From: Alentia gelatinosa | Taxonomy: Eukaryota > Annelida > Polychaeta > Phyllodocida > Polynoidae | DNA length: 64,000 bases | Direction: 5' to 3' | Assembly: GCA_950022655.1 (NCBI GenBank) | Contig: OX465580.1 | Span: forward strand, 45,258,028 to 45,322,027 | Shown here: piece by piece, positions 23,543 through 34,321 of the stretch | Numbering within the stretch: position 1 is the first letter of the stretch | Layout: each line of letters starts with the position of its first letter | The notes under the pieces: generated by a model | The model's database searches: none | What the model was told of the DNA's origin: nothing | Seen by the model: only the letters and a program-made list of their open reading frames with translations | Position numbers and translations under genes: made by a program

Positions 23543-24166
23543 AAACAGGTCCTCGCTCCAGATAGAGCTTAAGGCCTAACCGTTTGGACTGCCACCCCCA
23601 GCGTTTGAACCATCCCCTGTCTTCGTTTGGACTGACCCCCCGATAGGGTATATAAGGAGGCAGATTTGCACTCACAGCTCACTTGGAACCCAGACACCGT
23701 GGCGTCAACATCTCCATGCTGCTCAGCATTACCACCACTGCAGTGTCAGGCTTGAAACACCATAGGACTCTATGCTACAGAGGCCTTTACTGAGGATTGG
23801 ACTTCTCCATAAGCTACTATCACCCCAGCACTGGAGGAAAAGACATTGATGACTGCTACCACTACTTGGATCATCTATATCCACTAGTCAAGGAGACATT
23901 GAACAATAGCTGAGAGTGATAGATTGTGAGTACTGCTTTGAACAAGAGGACTTATATTATATGAACACTACAGAAGTATATATGATTTTGTATGTTGATG
24001 AGAATTGTTAAGTAACTGTATACTTTGTTATAATATATGTTATTAATACATATCTGTGTATGATTATCTGTCTTCTTCATTTAGTATAGAAGATATTCTG
24101 AATTCTCTTTTCTTGTCACTGGGTTAGCTAGTTTATAGGATTAGGCCTTAGCTACTGTACGTGACA
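23543..24166 (+). repeat. 5' LTR of Gmr1-like Gypsy retrotransposon
   Basis: About 624 bases that recur at 27987-28609 with roughly nine differences, i.e. about 98.5% identity by eye. It ends in GTACGTGACA. The 5' boundary is uncertain by some bases because the copies differ just before AAACAGGTCCTCG. A TATA-type promoter lies inside. The high identity implies an insertion much younger than most relics here. Confidence 0.9.
23648..23656 (+). promoter_or_regulatory. TATA box in 5' LTR
   Basis: TATATAAGG lies about 110 bases into the LTR, directly before a conserved GGCAGATTTGCACTCACAG stretch where transcription would be expected to start. The same sequence is in the 3' LTR at about 28092-28100. 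Confidence 0.6.
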
Positions 24167-24170
24167 GAAA

Positions 24171-24188
24171 TTAGGGGCTTGTCCGGGA
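24171..24188 (+). other. Putative primer binding site (tRNA-Pro-like)
   Basis: TTAGGGGCTTGTCCGGGA starts four bases after the 5' LTR. It closely resembles the proline-tRNA primer site known from many vertebrate-type retroelements. The identification is by resemblance only. Confidence 0.55.
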
Positions 24189-24230
24189 AATGAAAAACTG
24201 TTCTCTTGATGATAAGTACAACAAATCAAA

Positions 24231-25629
24231 ATGTCTAAGTACCAAGCTTTTCTACAGTCACCCTCTGTGGAGGAACTAGAACAGTTCAGAAGGGATGAAT
24301 TGTTAGCAATTGCTAGGGAGTTAGAACTTGATGTGAAAAGGTCTAGCCGAAAAGCTGAACTGAAAAGAGCTATTGTTGAAATATTGGTTGATGATGAGTT
24401 ATTACCAGAAGATGTTTTACATGAATTGGATTTTAGTGGTCCCTCAGAAGCAGGTCGTAAAGAGATTTTAGAGAGAGAGAGATAAAACTCAAACAACTAG
24501 AAGTAGAACATGCTCAACTTCAGGCTGAAAGGGAAAAGAGCTTGCTCAGATTCAGGCTGAAAAAGAGCTTGCTCAAGTCCAGGCTGAAAAAGAGAGAGAG
24601 CTTGCTCAGATTCAGGCTGAAAAGGAAAGAGAGCATGATCGGATTCAGGCTGAAAAGGAAAGAGAGCATGATCGGATTCAGGCTGACAAAGAACTTAGGC
24701 TTATAGAAATGGAGCTACAGCTTGCTTCTGAGAGGACAAACCAACGGAACATTTGTGATGTTAGTAAAGATGTACGGCTAGTGCCATCATTCAATGAAAA
24801 TGAGGTTGACAAGTACTTTCAACATTTTGAGAAGGTTGCCCAAAGCATGAAATAGCCAAAAGAGAAGTGAGCACTGATGTTACAGAGTGTTTTGAGGGGT
24901 AAAGCTCAGGAAGCTTATTTGGCACTATCTTTGAATGACAGTCTAGATTACGAAAAGGTCAAAGCTGCTGTTCTCAAGGCTTATGAACTTGTACCAGAGG
25001 CATATCGTCAGAAGTTTAGGAGTTACCGTAAGCAAGATAATCAAACCTATGTAGAGTTTGCTCATGAAAAGGAAGTGTACTTTGATAGGTGGTGTAAATC
25101 TATGGAAGTGGAGGATAGTTTTGATAAACTCAGACAACTGTGCCTCATTGAAGAATTCAAGCGTTGCACATTCAGTGATCTCAAAACTTATCTTGATGAG
25201 AAGAAAGTAATGTCCTTGCATGAAATGTCCACTCTTGCTGATGATTATGCTATAACCCATAAGACTAGTTTTCAACAAAAGAAGAGTGCACCCCAAGGGA
25301 GCAATTATAGTCAGGGAGTAAAAGGTGGTGATAGCAAAGATCTGAAATCTAGTGTAAAGCCAAAAGGTGAGTACTCAGGAAGGAGTTCAGGTCTTAAGTG
25401 TCATTACTGTCACAAACTGGGTCACATTATGTCTGAGTGTTGGGCACTGAAAAAGAAGAAAGCTGAGCCTAAGCCCAATGCATTTATAACTTCCAAAAGG
25501 TCAGAGTCTGTCATTGTGCCATTTGTTACTGATAAGGTGACTGATGTCAGAGAGGAATACAAATCATTTGTACTTGAAGGTAATGTGTCTCTAGGTAGTA
25601 ACACTGCAGATTCTGTCCCCATTCATATC
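24231..25629 (+). pseudogene. gag: gag of Gmr1-like Gypsy element (SAP, coiled coil, SCAN-like, zinc knuckle)
   Basis: The ATG at 24231 opens a segment with a SAP-like helix pair (FRRDELLAIARELELDV, KAELKRAIVEIL). A GA-repeat slip ends this frame at about 24485. The protein continues in other frames through a coiled coil built from reiterated (I/V)QAEKERE units (about 24530-24690). A capsid region follows, interrupted by TAG at 24853 and TGA at 24868, both where Trp would be expected. From 24877 the frame is open: the YELVPEAYRQKFRSYRK block matches the SCAN domain signature, which derives from this type of gag. A C-x2-C-x4-H-x4-C zinc knuckle is at 25399-25440. The protease follows beyond a MITE inserted at 25630. 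Dead by frameshift, nonsense and insertion. Confidence 0.85.
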
Positions 25630-26009
25630 TTAACCCTTTGGCGCCGGGTGATGCCTTAAGGCATTGCCGCCCATGGCCGGATGATGCCTTGAGGCATCGC
25701 CGTGTGTGGCCAGATGATGCCGTAAGGCATCATTTTCTAAGACTTACAAAATCATAGTTTATGTGTAATAACTTTGTAAATAATTGATCAATAATGATGA
25801 AATTTTCACAGGATGTTGGTATAACATTAGCCTTACGATTTTGAAATACTCATAGAATGATATTAAAGACCACCTGTTTTATCACGTGATCAAAAATGAA
25901 ATGATCATAATTGGCCTGAAAAGACCCCGTTCCCTGGCGGTATGTACTAACACCCTACCCGGCCTTACAGACACAGCTTTGTCAGAGGTGCCCGGCGTGA
26001 AAGGGTTAA
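25630..26009. mobile_element. TTAA-flanked MITE (piggyBac-like), copy 1, inserted between gag and protease
   Basis: TTAA at 25630-25633 and 26006-26009 bracket inverted ends CCCTTTGGCGCCGGG and the complement of CCCTTTCACGCCGGG (13 of 15 match). A TTAA duplication with CCCTTT ends is typical of piggyBac-like elements. Near the left end are three GATGCC-NN-AGGCATC-like palindromes starting at 25650, 25683 and 25716, a 33-base period. Removing the insert with one TTAA leaves the retrotransposon frame open across the joint. No transposase; a non-autonomous passenger. Confidence 0.85.
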
Positions 26010-26459
26010 GAGATACTGGGGCATCTCAATCTATGATTTTAGAAAATGCTTTGCCTTTCAGTTCAAGCTCAGCTACTGGTGAATATGTCATTATTCGTGG
26101 TGTTGAGTGTGGTTTCATGAGTGTACCTCTTCACAGAATCAGACTAGAGTCTAATTTAGTATCAGGGTCTGTTGAAGTTGCAGAAAAATCTGAACTGCCA
26201 GTTGATGGTGTATCAATGTTGCTAGGAAATGATCTAGCAGGGGAAAAAGTCTTTGTGGAACCAAAGATGGTTCTTGAGCCAGTCACTTTGTCATCAGAAG
26301 ATGATGTCATTGATGAGGAGATAGGTGAAGTTTATCCCTCTTGTGCTGTGACTAGGGCTCAGGCTAAAGAGTTAAGCCAAAAACATTCTGTGGATGTTGA
26401 GACTGAGGATGATATCATTGATTTATCTCATACATTTATCAACTCAGAGGATGAACACC
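26010..26459 (+). pseudogene. Gypsy aspartic protease and linker
   Basis: The frame carries the retropepsin active-site block RDTGASQSMI (Asp codon at 26012-26014) right after the MITE. A flap-like VIIRGVECG segment and an MLLGNDLAG segment (the family's late ILG-type motif) follow. The segment then becomes acidic (DDVIDEEIGEV, EDDIIDLSH) and is cut by the second TTAA MITE. In an intact element it would be continuous with gag upstream and integrase downstream. This stretch itself has no stop. Confidence 0.8.
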
Positions 26460-26823
26460 TTAACCCTTTAAGGACGAATGATGCCTTGAGGCATCAACCA
26501 GCCCAGGCCGAATGATGCCTTGAAGCATCAACTGGCCCAGGCCGAATGATGCCTCAAGGCATCATTTCACTTAAACCTATAAAATCGTTTTTGACAAGGA
26601 AATAATTTACAGGAAATCTTCAGAAAATGTAGGTATAATATCAAAAGTATTATTAGTAAGCTAAAATAAGTGAAATATTATTGATTACCAATAATATCAC
26701 GTGATGAAACATCAAATTAGGACTTTATGCAAAATGTGTTCGTCCTTTAGGGATATACACAATCACTAGGACCCGTCCTTATAGTGACAGCTCTGCCACA
26801 GGTGGCCGTCCTTAAAGGGTTAA
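26460..26823. mobile_element. TTAA-flanked MITE (piggyBac-like), copy 2, inserted upstream of integrase
   Basis: TTAA at 26460-26463 and 26820-26823 bracket perfect 13-bp inverted ends CCCTTTAAGGACG. Three palindromes of the GATGCC-NN-AGGCATC type start at 26480, 26514 and 26548, a 34-base period. The right subterminal region (CACCTGTGGCAGAGCTGT, read inward) resembles that of copy 1, so they are one family. Removal with one TTAA leaves the host element's frame open across the joint. Confidence 0.85.
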
Positions 26824-27681
26824 AGGTCATCCTTGTGTCAGTTCTCAACCAGGGTCAAGTCAAAATGATGACAAGTCTAACTTGAATAATGAAGTCCCTC
26901 TTGGAAGGAGTAAGTTGATTATGGAACAAAGGCAAGATCCTGAGATTTCATTGCTTACCCACCATGCACTTTCAGAAGAAGAGCTTGACAAAGTCTCCGC
27001 AGGGTACTTCTTTAAAGATGGTGTTCTCATGAGAAAATGGTGACCACCAGATGTCCCAGACCTCATCAGAGGACTGGTCTATTGTTTACCAAATTGTGCT
27101 TCCTAGGGCTTATCGCTCTGAGGTTCTTAACGTAGCACATGAGCTACCCATGGGTTGTCATTTGGGTGTTAATAAGACATCTGAAAAGATCATGAGGCAC
27201 TTCTATTGCCCTAAGATGAGGCAAGATGTTGGCCAATTTTGTAGAACCTGTCACACATGTCAAATGGTTCGAAAACCTAATCAAAAGATCCCTGTTGCTC
27301 CATTGCGATCCATTCCCGCAGTGGGAGAAGCATTCAGCCATGTTATTATCGACTGTGTAGGTCCTCTGCCCAAAACTCGATCTGGTAATCAGTACTTACT
27401 CACAACAATGTGTGCTTCTACAAGATTTCCTGAGGCTATACTGAGCTCCAAAGATAGTCAAAGCTTTGATTAATTTCTACTCATTGGTTGGACTTCCACA
27501 AGAGATTCAGTCTGATCAAGGCTCAAACTTCATGTTGGGCTTGATCCAGCAAGTAGTTCATGAACTAGGTATAAGGCAGGTGAAGTCCAGTGCTTACCAT
27601 CCAGAATCTCAAGGTGCATTGGAAAAATTCCACTACACTCTCAAGAACATGATGAGAACTTACTGCTTTGATAATGGTTAA
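26824..27681 (+). pseudogene. Gypsy integrase (zinc-binding and DDE core)
   Basis: After a linker (EISLLTHHALSEEELD) and a TGA at 27041, the frame at 27051-27473 has the H-H-C-C zinc finger (HELPMGCHLGVNKTSEKI, then CRTCHTCQ). The core's first Asp follows in VIIDCVGPLP. A frameshift near 27465 moves the rest to the frame at 27466-27681, with the second Asp in IQSDQGSNF and the Glu in YHPESQGALEKF. Frame slippage is also evident near 27050. All three catalytic acidic residues are present although the gene is broken. It directly follows protease, with no RT between them: the Gmr1-type, Copia-like order. Confidence 0.85.
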
Positions 27682-27826
27682 AGTGAAATCTATTTTGTGT
27701 TCTGGACCTGTTCTGATGCCTCAAGACTTTGGCAAGGAGTTTGTTGTTGCAAGAATACAATCTTGAGATTTTTCATGTACGAGGTGTAGACAATGTCTGT
27801 GCTGATGCATTGTCACGAGCTTCTTA
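27682..27826 (+). pseudogene. RT/RNase H remnant downstream of integrase
   Basis: Immediately after the integrase Glu block, the DNA encodes KVKSILCSGPVLMPQDFGKEF, the usual start of a Gypsy RNase H. It then jumps to EYNLEIFHVRGVDNVCADAL with the closing SRAS and a stop at 27824-27826, the usual RNase H end. The entire RT and the middle of RNase H are missing. RNase H after integrase is unusual for Gypsy elements but is the documented order in Gmr1-like elements. Confidence 0.8.
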
Positions 27827-27986
27827 AATGTTTTCTTTGATTATGTACATACCATGATTTCAAGAGTTATTACCCAAAGACGGTAAAAGGTACTAAATGT
27901 AATTTTGACAAAAGGTAAATGTATGTTGCAGAATGCCATATATTATATTGTATAACATATTTCTTGATGTATGATGTTAGAAAAAA

Positions 27987-28609
27987 AAACAGGTCCTCGC
28001 TCCAGATGAGGTTAAGGCCTAACCGTTTGGACTGCCACCCCCAGCGTTTGAACCATCCCCTGTCTTCGTTTGGACTGACCCCCCGATAGGGTATATAAGG
28101 AGGCAGATTTGCACTCACAGCTTACTTGGAACCCAGACACCGTGGCGTCAACATCTCCATGCTGCTCAGCATTACCACCACTGCAGTGTCAGGCTTGAAA
28201 CACCATAGGACTCTATGCTACAGAGGCCTTAACTGAGGATTGGACTTCTCCATAAGCTACTATCACCCCAGCACTGGAGGAAAAGACATTGATGACTGCT
28301 ACCACTACTTGGATCATCTATATCCACTAGTCAAGGAGACATTGAACAATAGCTGAGAGTGATAGATTGTGAGTACTGCTTTGAACAAGAGGACTTATAT
28401 TATATGAACATTACAGAAGTGTATATGATTTTGTATGTTGATGAGAATTGTTAAGTAACTGTATACTTTGTTATAATATATGTTATTAATACATATCTGT
28501 GTATGGTTATCTGTCTTCTTCATTTAGTATAGAAGATGTTCTGAATTCTCTTTTCTTGTCACTGGGTTAGCTAGTTTATAGGATTAGGCCTTAGCTACTG
28601 TACGTGACA
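27987..28609 (+). repeat. 3' LTR of Gmr1-like Gypsy retrotransposon
   Basis: Nearly identical copy of the 5' LTR, in direct orientation, ending in GTACGTGACA. It is preceded by a short purine tract (GTTAGAAAAAAAAA). No convincing 5-bp target duplication is visible between the outer flanks, which may reflect uncertain LTR ends. Confidence 0.9.
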
Positions 28610-31598
28610 CTTATATCATAACATATCTACATGTTTACATGGACAGACAAAATACTCTATATATGTAGGACATAGTTCAACTCAACAAATCAGTCAAACA
28701 TTACCTACACCTAATCATATTTACAAGGTGAGATGAACTCCTCTGTATATGCATGTACATCCTTCAACTAAGCTGATCAGTCAAACAGCAAAGCAAACAC
28801 CAAGATCAACAGAATAAAGTTCAAGTTCAAATTCATATTCAGACTAAAGTTTTCTTATTCGAAGTTAGCTTATCAAAGCTAAAGAACATAGTTGATAATA
28901 GCAATTTTGATATGAGTAAAGCTTAGGTCAGAGTTCGAGTCCAAGTCCATGGGATTAATCGGGTCACTTGAGTCACCATTCAGTGCTGGGTATAGCATCT
29001 GATCTGTTCACTTGTGCTTAACAGCAGCAGAAGCAAAGTCATAGTCATAGACATAGACATAGTCTTAGATATAAACTTCACCACACCGCGAATTTGACAA
29101 GTGTTGTTCAGTACCGTCAGCTGGGCGCTATTTTCAGAATGACTGAGAAATAGATATTTATGACTTGTATACTAATACACTGCCAATATGACATTTGCAG
29201 TTTACATATGGTTGCAATTAGGATCATGAATGAGTCACTTGTCACTTGTTTCTGCATGCTCCGCCAGTATGACACGTGCCATGCGACCATACACCGCCAA
29301 TATGACATGGGTATACGATTGATTCAGTGACAACGGTTGTGGGGTTCAATTTGTGTTCACTTTCGCATCAGGTCATAATGAATAATAATCGTCACGTACC
29401 ACGTCACGTGCAAGGACATTAACTATCAGGAATACATGTCAATAAAACGAAAACAAAAAATATTACGGGAACAATAAAAATGGACTTCGAGGTATTCAAC
29501 TGTGTACTGATACCACCTATACTGCAACAAGGAATATGTATATAGCTCTTCATGTGCAGAACAATTAATTTGCTACCAATACAAATTTCTAAAAGGTAAA
29601 AAGGAAATGAAAAATGGTAAAAATTCTTTGTCTAAAGCGTATAAAACCTTCTCCTGGACCAGATTACAAAAGGTTAAAACTCTTTTGACCATTTCTAATT
29701 TGAGCTTTTAAAAGAGATAAAAAAAACAAAAAAAAATACTTCCCAATGATTGTGTAAGGGAATACTAAGATGATGCGAATATGCATGCCGAAATGCTTAA
29801 GCCATATCCCAATGACCTAAAAGAGCGACTTTAGGAATCTTTTATATTAATGACATGAAAGGTCTGTACTGGCTGCAGAACTAAGTCCCGCCTGAGCTGG
29901 AGACTTAGACTCGGGCTCGCAACCACATTTCTCGGTGTTATAGCTAAGTGTCTTACTTCTGGTAGCATACCTCAGAGCAACCAGCAAACAAGGCAATCAT
30001 ATCATGCTGTTGGACGCACGCAGAAACCAGTGGAAAGGAGAGGAGCATGCGCCGACACGCCCTCTGGTGACGAGGGTGTCGCGTTGCCCACACAGCGAAC
30101 CATCGCCAATAACGACATGACAGGAAACCAACCAAATTTGTGCGAATAAACAATGATGATGGAATGAAGGGCAGGATAGCTCCACTTTCCTGGCCTTCTG
30201 ACGATTGAGTATTGTTTTCTCGAGTAAAGCGAAACAGTTTTCTGGGTGCCACTTATTTCATACGGCTAAGAAAATTAATGCCGTTCTCGTTTTAAATGGC
30301 CTCTTTCCCCATTCCTCCAAATTAGTTTCTTAAAGGATTGTTCAGTTGTAGCTCCACTCAGGGCTGTTCTTGGGAAATGTATTTCGATTTTATCTGCTTA
30401 ATGGATCGTTTATAATGCAGACACAACTAGAAGGAGCTTTAGTCGCTTTCCACAAGCTAATAGTTTGATAAGGCGATACAGACAAGGTTAATGAGTCTGC
30501 AAGAGGGATGCGTTGATAAAAGTAATAAGTTCACCCAGGTTACATTTAATTTCTTTCAAGGACACTTTTACAATAAAGTATATCTTGATTTGAAACACAT
30601 TCAAATAGATCTTCAAGCCAAGTTTACGTTTCTGAGCGAGGATATGAAATAGATGTAGAAACTATTCTTTGATAGATATCATCTTCCCAATGTGTTGAAG
30701 ATGGAAGTTGTTTTGGAAAGTGACGATCTCCTACTCATCGAATAACGATAATTTCTTTAATAATCAAAGAGTTACAACAAACGAGACATTGTTCCGAATC
30801 CTTTTCTATTTGTTAACAAATAATGTAAATCAATTAGAATTGAAACGTGTTGGTGTGTAACACCGACGTTCAAATTCTAAATGAATTGGCATTTTCCAAT
30901 GTTCATCTTCCATTTCAAGCTAATATTTCGCCTGAATTGGTCTTTGATTCAGAAAGATTTGCCACCTTTTATGTGAATCTCGACTAACTGATGTAATTCC
31001 CATTGCTCTCCGCATCCATAACAGTGTATAAAAATGATCCGGGGTCCTCCTTGATCTCATACAATCATTCTTGATTTTAATCTAAGTGTTTTAAACTATA
31101 TAAATTAAGGAAAGGGAAGCCGAGTGAATCATGAAAAAATGACAAGCAACTGTCTTTATCGCATGTTTTGTATCGCCTGAGCGGGATCCTGATGGCCTGA
31201 ACATTTGTTGGCCTGCACATTTGTTTCCCTATTCTGATCTTAGATCTTGGGTTATATTAGAATAGGGATGGGAAGAAATCTAATTCCAAAAATTAAAATA
31301 CATACCATACATACTTTGGGAAAGAAGGTCGACATGATAACTCAGTAATTTAGGGTCTAGAAAGTATGACTCAAACAAGAACGAGTGCGAAATAGTACAT
31401 CACTTTTGAATGGTTTGAATGTTAAACCAACATGGCAAACTGATTTTAACTAACTGCCGCCTCAAGGGAACTTTAGAAACTACAGCTGTATATTTTTTAA
31501 TAACGATAGGAGGCACATTGATCATATTTCAAATCTTTGGAAATGGAAGCGCACCGAAATTATTAGCGAGGAAGGTGGTTAATAGATACATTATGAAA
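28610..31598. other. Intergenic, nothing identified
   Basis: AT-rich DNA with short frames only. The word CCGCCARTATGACA recurs around 29177, 29259 and 29292. No coding signal, TIR pair or tRNA was recognised. Confidence 0.4.
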
Positions 31599-31720
31599 TG
31601 GTTTCAGATAAAAGCGACTGTAATCTCCTCGGACTAGACTCTACGTTATCACCTCGCCAGCACTCGGAGATTACTACGCGTCTTGTCCTCGGAGATTATT
31701 TCCGCTTGTACCTGGAACCA
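31599..31720. mobile_element. Foldback MITE, family F1 (opposite orientation to the 15.1-kb copy)
   Basis: The reverse complement matches the element at 15114-15235: TGGTTTCAGATAAAAGCG at the left corresponds to the right arm there, and CGGAGATTATTTCCGCTTGT to the left arm. The loop contains ACCTCGCCAGCACTCGG, a diverged form of the CCTCGCTATCGCTC core. Confidence 0.75.
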
Positions 31721-32575
31721 CTATTGTGCATTTATTATACATTTACTACAATGACCTGAAACCAAAATGGATGACTGTAAACCACCAGCACAACTCAGCC
31801 ATTAGCATTTTATTACATGCCAACCGTTTTGGATTCGAAAATGGCTGTCGAAATGCCATGGGGTTGCTAAAATTCCCAAATTCCTATAATCATTGCCAGA
31901 TTTTAAAGTGTAATACCTCACCTGTAGGGTTCTCATAGGTATAGAATTGAATTGACCACTCAGAAATAAGATTTGACTGTTCGTAAAGATAGAATGTCAC
32001 CATGACAACTAGGATTGCAAAAGTGTCCTGCAAAAGTGGCCATCGAAGACCTTTAACTATTTAGTTTCTACATTTACTGTCAGATTTCCAAGTGTCATAC
32101 CTCTACTTTGGAGTGTGTGTATGGCTGTAGAAGTGGATGACCCACTCAGAAATATAATTTGACCATTTGCTCTGAGGATACAATGTTACCATGGCAACTA
32201 GCATTGCAATAAAGTTCCTGCAAAAATGGCCAACAGCAACCTTGAAATATTTAGTGGAGCACCTCTAGTCGATAGATCTTCCAGAAATACTCATGGTTAG
32301 TCTACCATATTACTATCATCATCAAGAACTCGAGGTTTCAATATAGCATTAAATGTATATTCTTCTCAAAGTAAATTGTGTGTTTTTTCACCAATGCTAT
32401 GCAGACTGTAAATTACTCACGTGCTTCTCAACCATTCATTCTCCATATTCCTACAGGGTGTTCCCCTAGGAAAGAGTCTTTTTATCGCCAATTCAACGTG
32501 AATTTAGGGGTCTCTTTATTACTTCAGTAGCGGATGTTCCAAGGATGTTCCAATAGATGAATTGTCTGTACCATA
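31721..32575. other. Intergenic; short diverged duplication
   Basis: Two related stretches (about 31830-32060 and 32080-32250) share words such as CCATGACAACTAGGATTGCA versus CCATGGCAACTAGCATTGCA, suggesting an old tandem repeat of about 230 bases. No gene was seen. Confidence 0.4.
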
Positions 32576-32867
32576 AGGCCTGGCGTCCACCTACTACGAT
32601 AGACATTTAGACCTACCGATATGGCACCGATATAAAAAGCAAACATCGGAGACATATCGGGAAGGTGCAAAATCGTAGACATGTCTAGACAACTCGTTGG
32701 TCTAGACATGCCATTCCACCACGCATTGTATAGGGCTTTTATCGGTGTCTAATCGCAGAAACGTAGTCAACTACCCCGATATTCGGTGACTTTCCGACGT
32801 GATTTTGACGTGAAGATGCATCGTAGACCATATTGGAGCCATATAGTAGTAGGTGGACGCCGGGCCT
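32576..32867. mobile_element. Complete 292-bp MITE, TCGTAG family
   Basis: Ends AGGCCTGGCGTCCACCTACT and AGTAGGTGGACGCCGGGCCT are inverted repeats flanked by TA on both sides. The interior matches the copy at 15333-15618 closely (CCGATATGGCACCGATATAA, GACATATCGGGAAGGTGC, TGTCTAATCGCAGAAACGTA). Confidence 0.85.
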
Positions 32868-33885
32868 TATACTCTACTTAGGATGGCTCATAACTTTAAA
32901 ATAGAATAAATCGACTACACTAATATGGTAGCTACTTTCCGATTCTAAACTGATAATTGGAAAGGCATAAAAAGCTACTTTGAACCTGACGGGACTAGAT
33001 ATAAATTGCATTATGCAACAGACATGTTAACGCAGACAATTGTGCTGCACAACTAAAACAATTTAGTAGGAATAAATTATTCCCCAATAGCTCAGGATCG
33101 ATAGATACCGCTCTATTAAAGGGTAACCACTTTAGGAACCACCATTTACTAAAGAATATAAACGGATTACATCCACTGTCGACATCAATTAAAGACCCAA
33201 GAATAAGCATCCACTTTCAAGTTGACAGCAGTGTATATAACCTACAGAGATTTAATATGATTTAAAGGACATGTCTCCCCCCTCATTCTTCCGTACTTTT
33301 TAAATAACGATTCTAACCCTAGTTTTCGCTCATGGTTAAGCCTTTTTGTAACTGCAGTATTTTACTCTCCCTTTCAGAGCATCTACATTGGTGCTATTAG
33401 CTTCAACCGTGCCAGGTTAAATCTAATCCGACCCTGGAGCGGTACAGTAGTCAATACGACTTATAATGCATTATAGTGTGTTCCTTTAGCTTCACGACAT
33501 CAAATGATCGACAATGGACTAACCAGATTATTGACACGGATGAATATCAAATTATGAACATAATCAGTGGGAATCTAAGCCATAGGACCTTGTATTTTTC
33601 ATTTAACTATCCGCCTTCATTCTGCCCACAGCTCTCGATATGCAGACTGAGTACTTTGTTTCACAGCTAACATCTCGACTATGTAAGGTACAGAAGGTCC
33701 TTTTATTCCGTCAAACCGTCAATCTATGCAGTGATATCAGGTCTATTTCTTTTCATGTTTGTTACGGACTGAAATAATTTCAGAATAAAAAGGTTATCTA
33801 ATAGGTACATTCATTTGGGGCATCTCTCAAGCATAAGACTTTCCATCTTCAACTTCTGCACAACCCCATAACCTACATCCTTATA
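32868..33885. other. Intergenic, nothing identified
   Basis: Short frames only. Confidence 0.4.
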
Positions 33886-34215
33886 GCTCCGATATTGTCT
33901 GTGATGAACCTCCTGATACAAAATCTAAATCGCGTTGGACGGTCACCTAATATCGGGGCAGTTGACCACATCTCTACGATTAGGCACTGATAAAAAATGG
34001 GAGTCTATATGATTTCACTCTGTTGCAAAACCCGTATTGTAGGGTCTCTACTACATTAAAGGCGGTATCCCTTATGACAAGCGTACCGATGAAAAAATCA
34101 AATTATTGTCGGAAGGAACGGCTCTATCATGGATGTGGGTTTTGTGTTCCGATGAGTACTACGACAAACTCCGACACACTCTGATAGTGCTACAATAGAA
34201 ATGCCATGTCATAGG
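33886..34215. mobile_element. MITE fragments, TCGTAG/TCGGA family
   Basis: At 33925-33995 the conserved interior words occur in order (AATCGCGTTGGACGGTCACC, TATCGGGGCAGTTGACC, CGATTAGGCACTGATAAAAA). At 34080-34215 there are GTACCGATGAAAAAATC, TTGTCGGAAGGA and ACGACAAACTCCGACACAC words. Neither end repeat is intact. Confidence 0.5.
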
Positions 34216-34321
34216 CCTTCCAACAAAATCGAACATGTGCACTACGCGTTCGTCCGAGATTATGTTACTGTTTTAAATCATAGTTGTTGCTGTTAAAATA
34301 CGATGATACAAGCTATAGGGG

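Noticed and set aside
25650..25735. Regularly spaced palindromes resembling a CRISPR array
   Set aside because: Spacers are near-identical to each other, the array is inside a TTAA-bounded MITE, and the genome is eukaryotic; the same holds for 26480-26565 and 35444-35565.
27760..27826. RNase H end motif after integrase taken as a rearrangement
   Set aside because: This order is the normal one for Gmr1-like Gypsy elements, so no rearrangement is needed; only the RT loss is.
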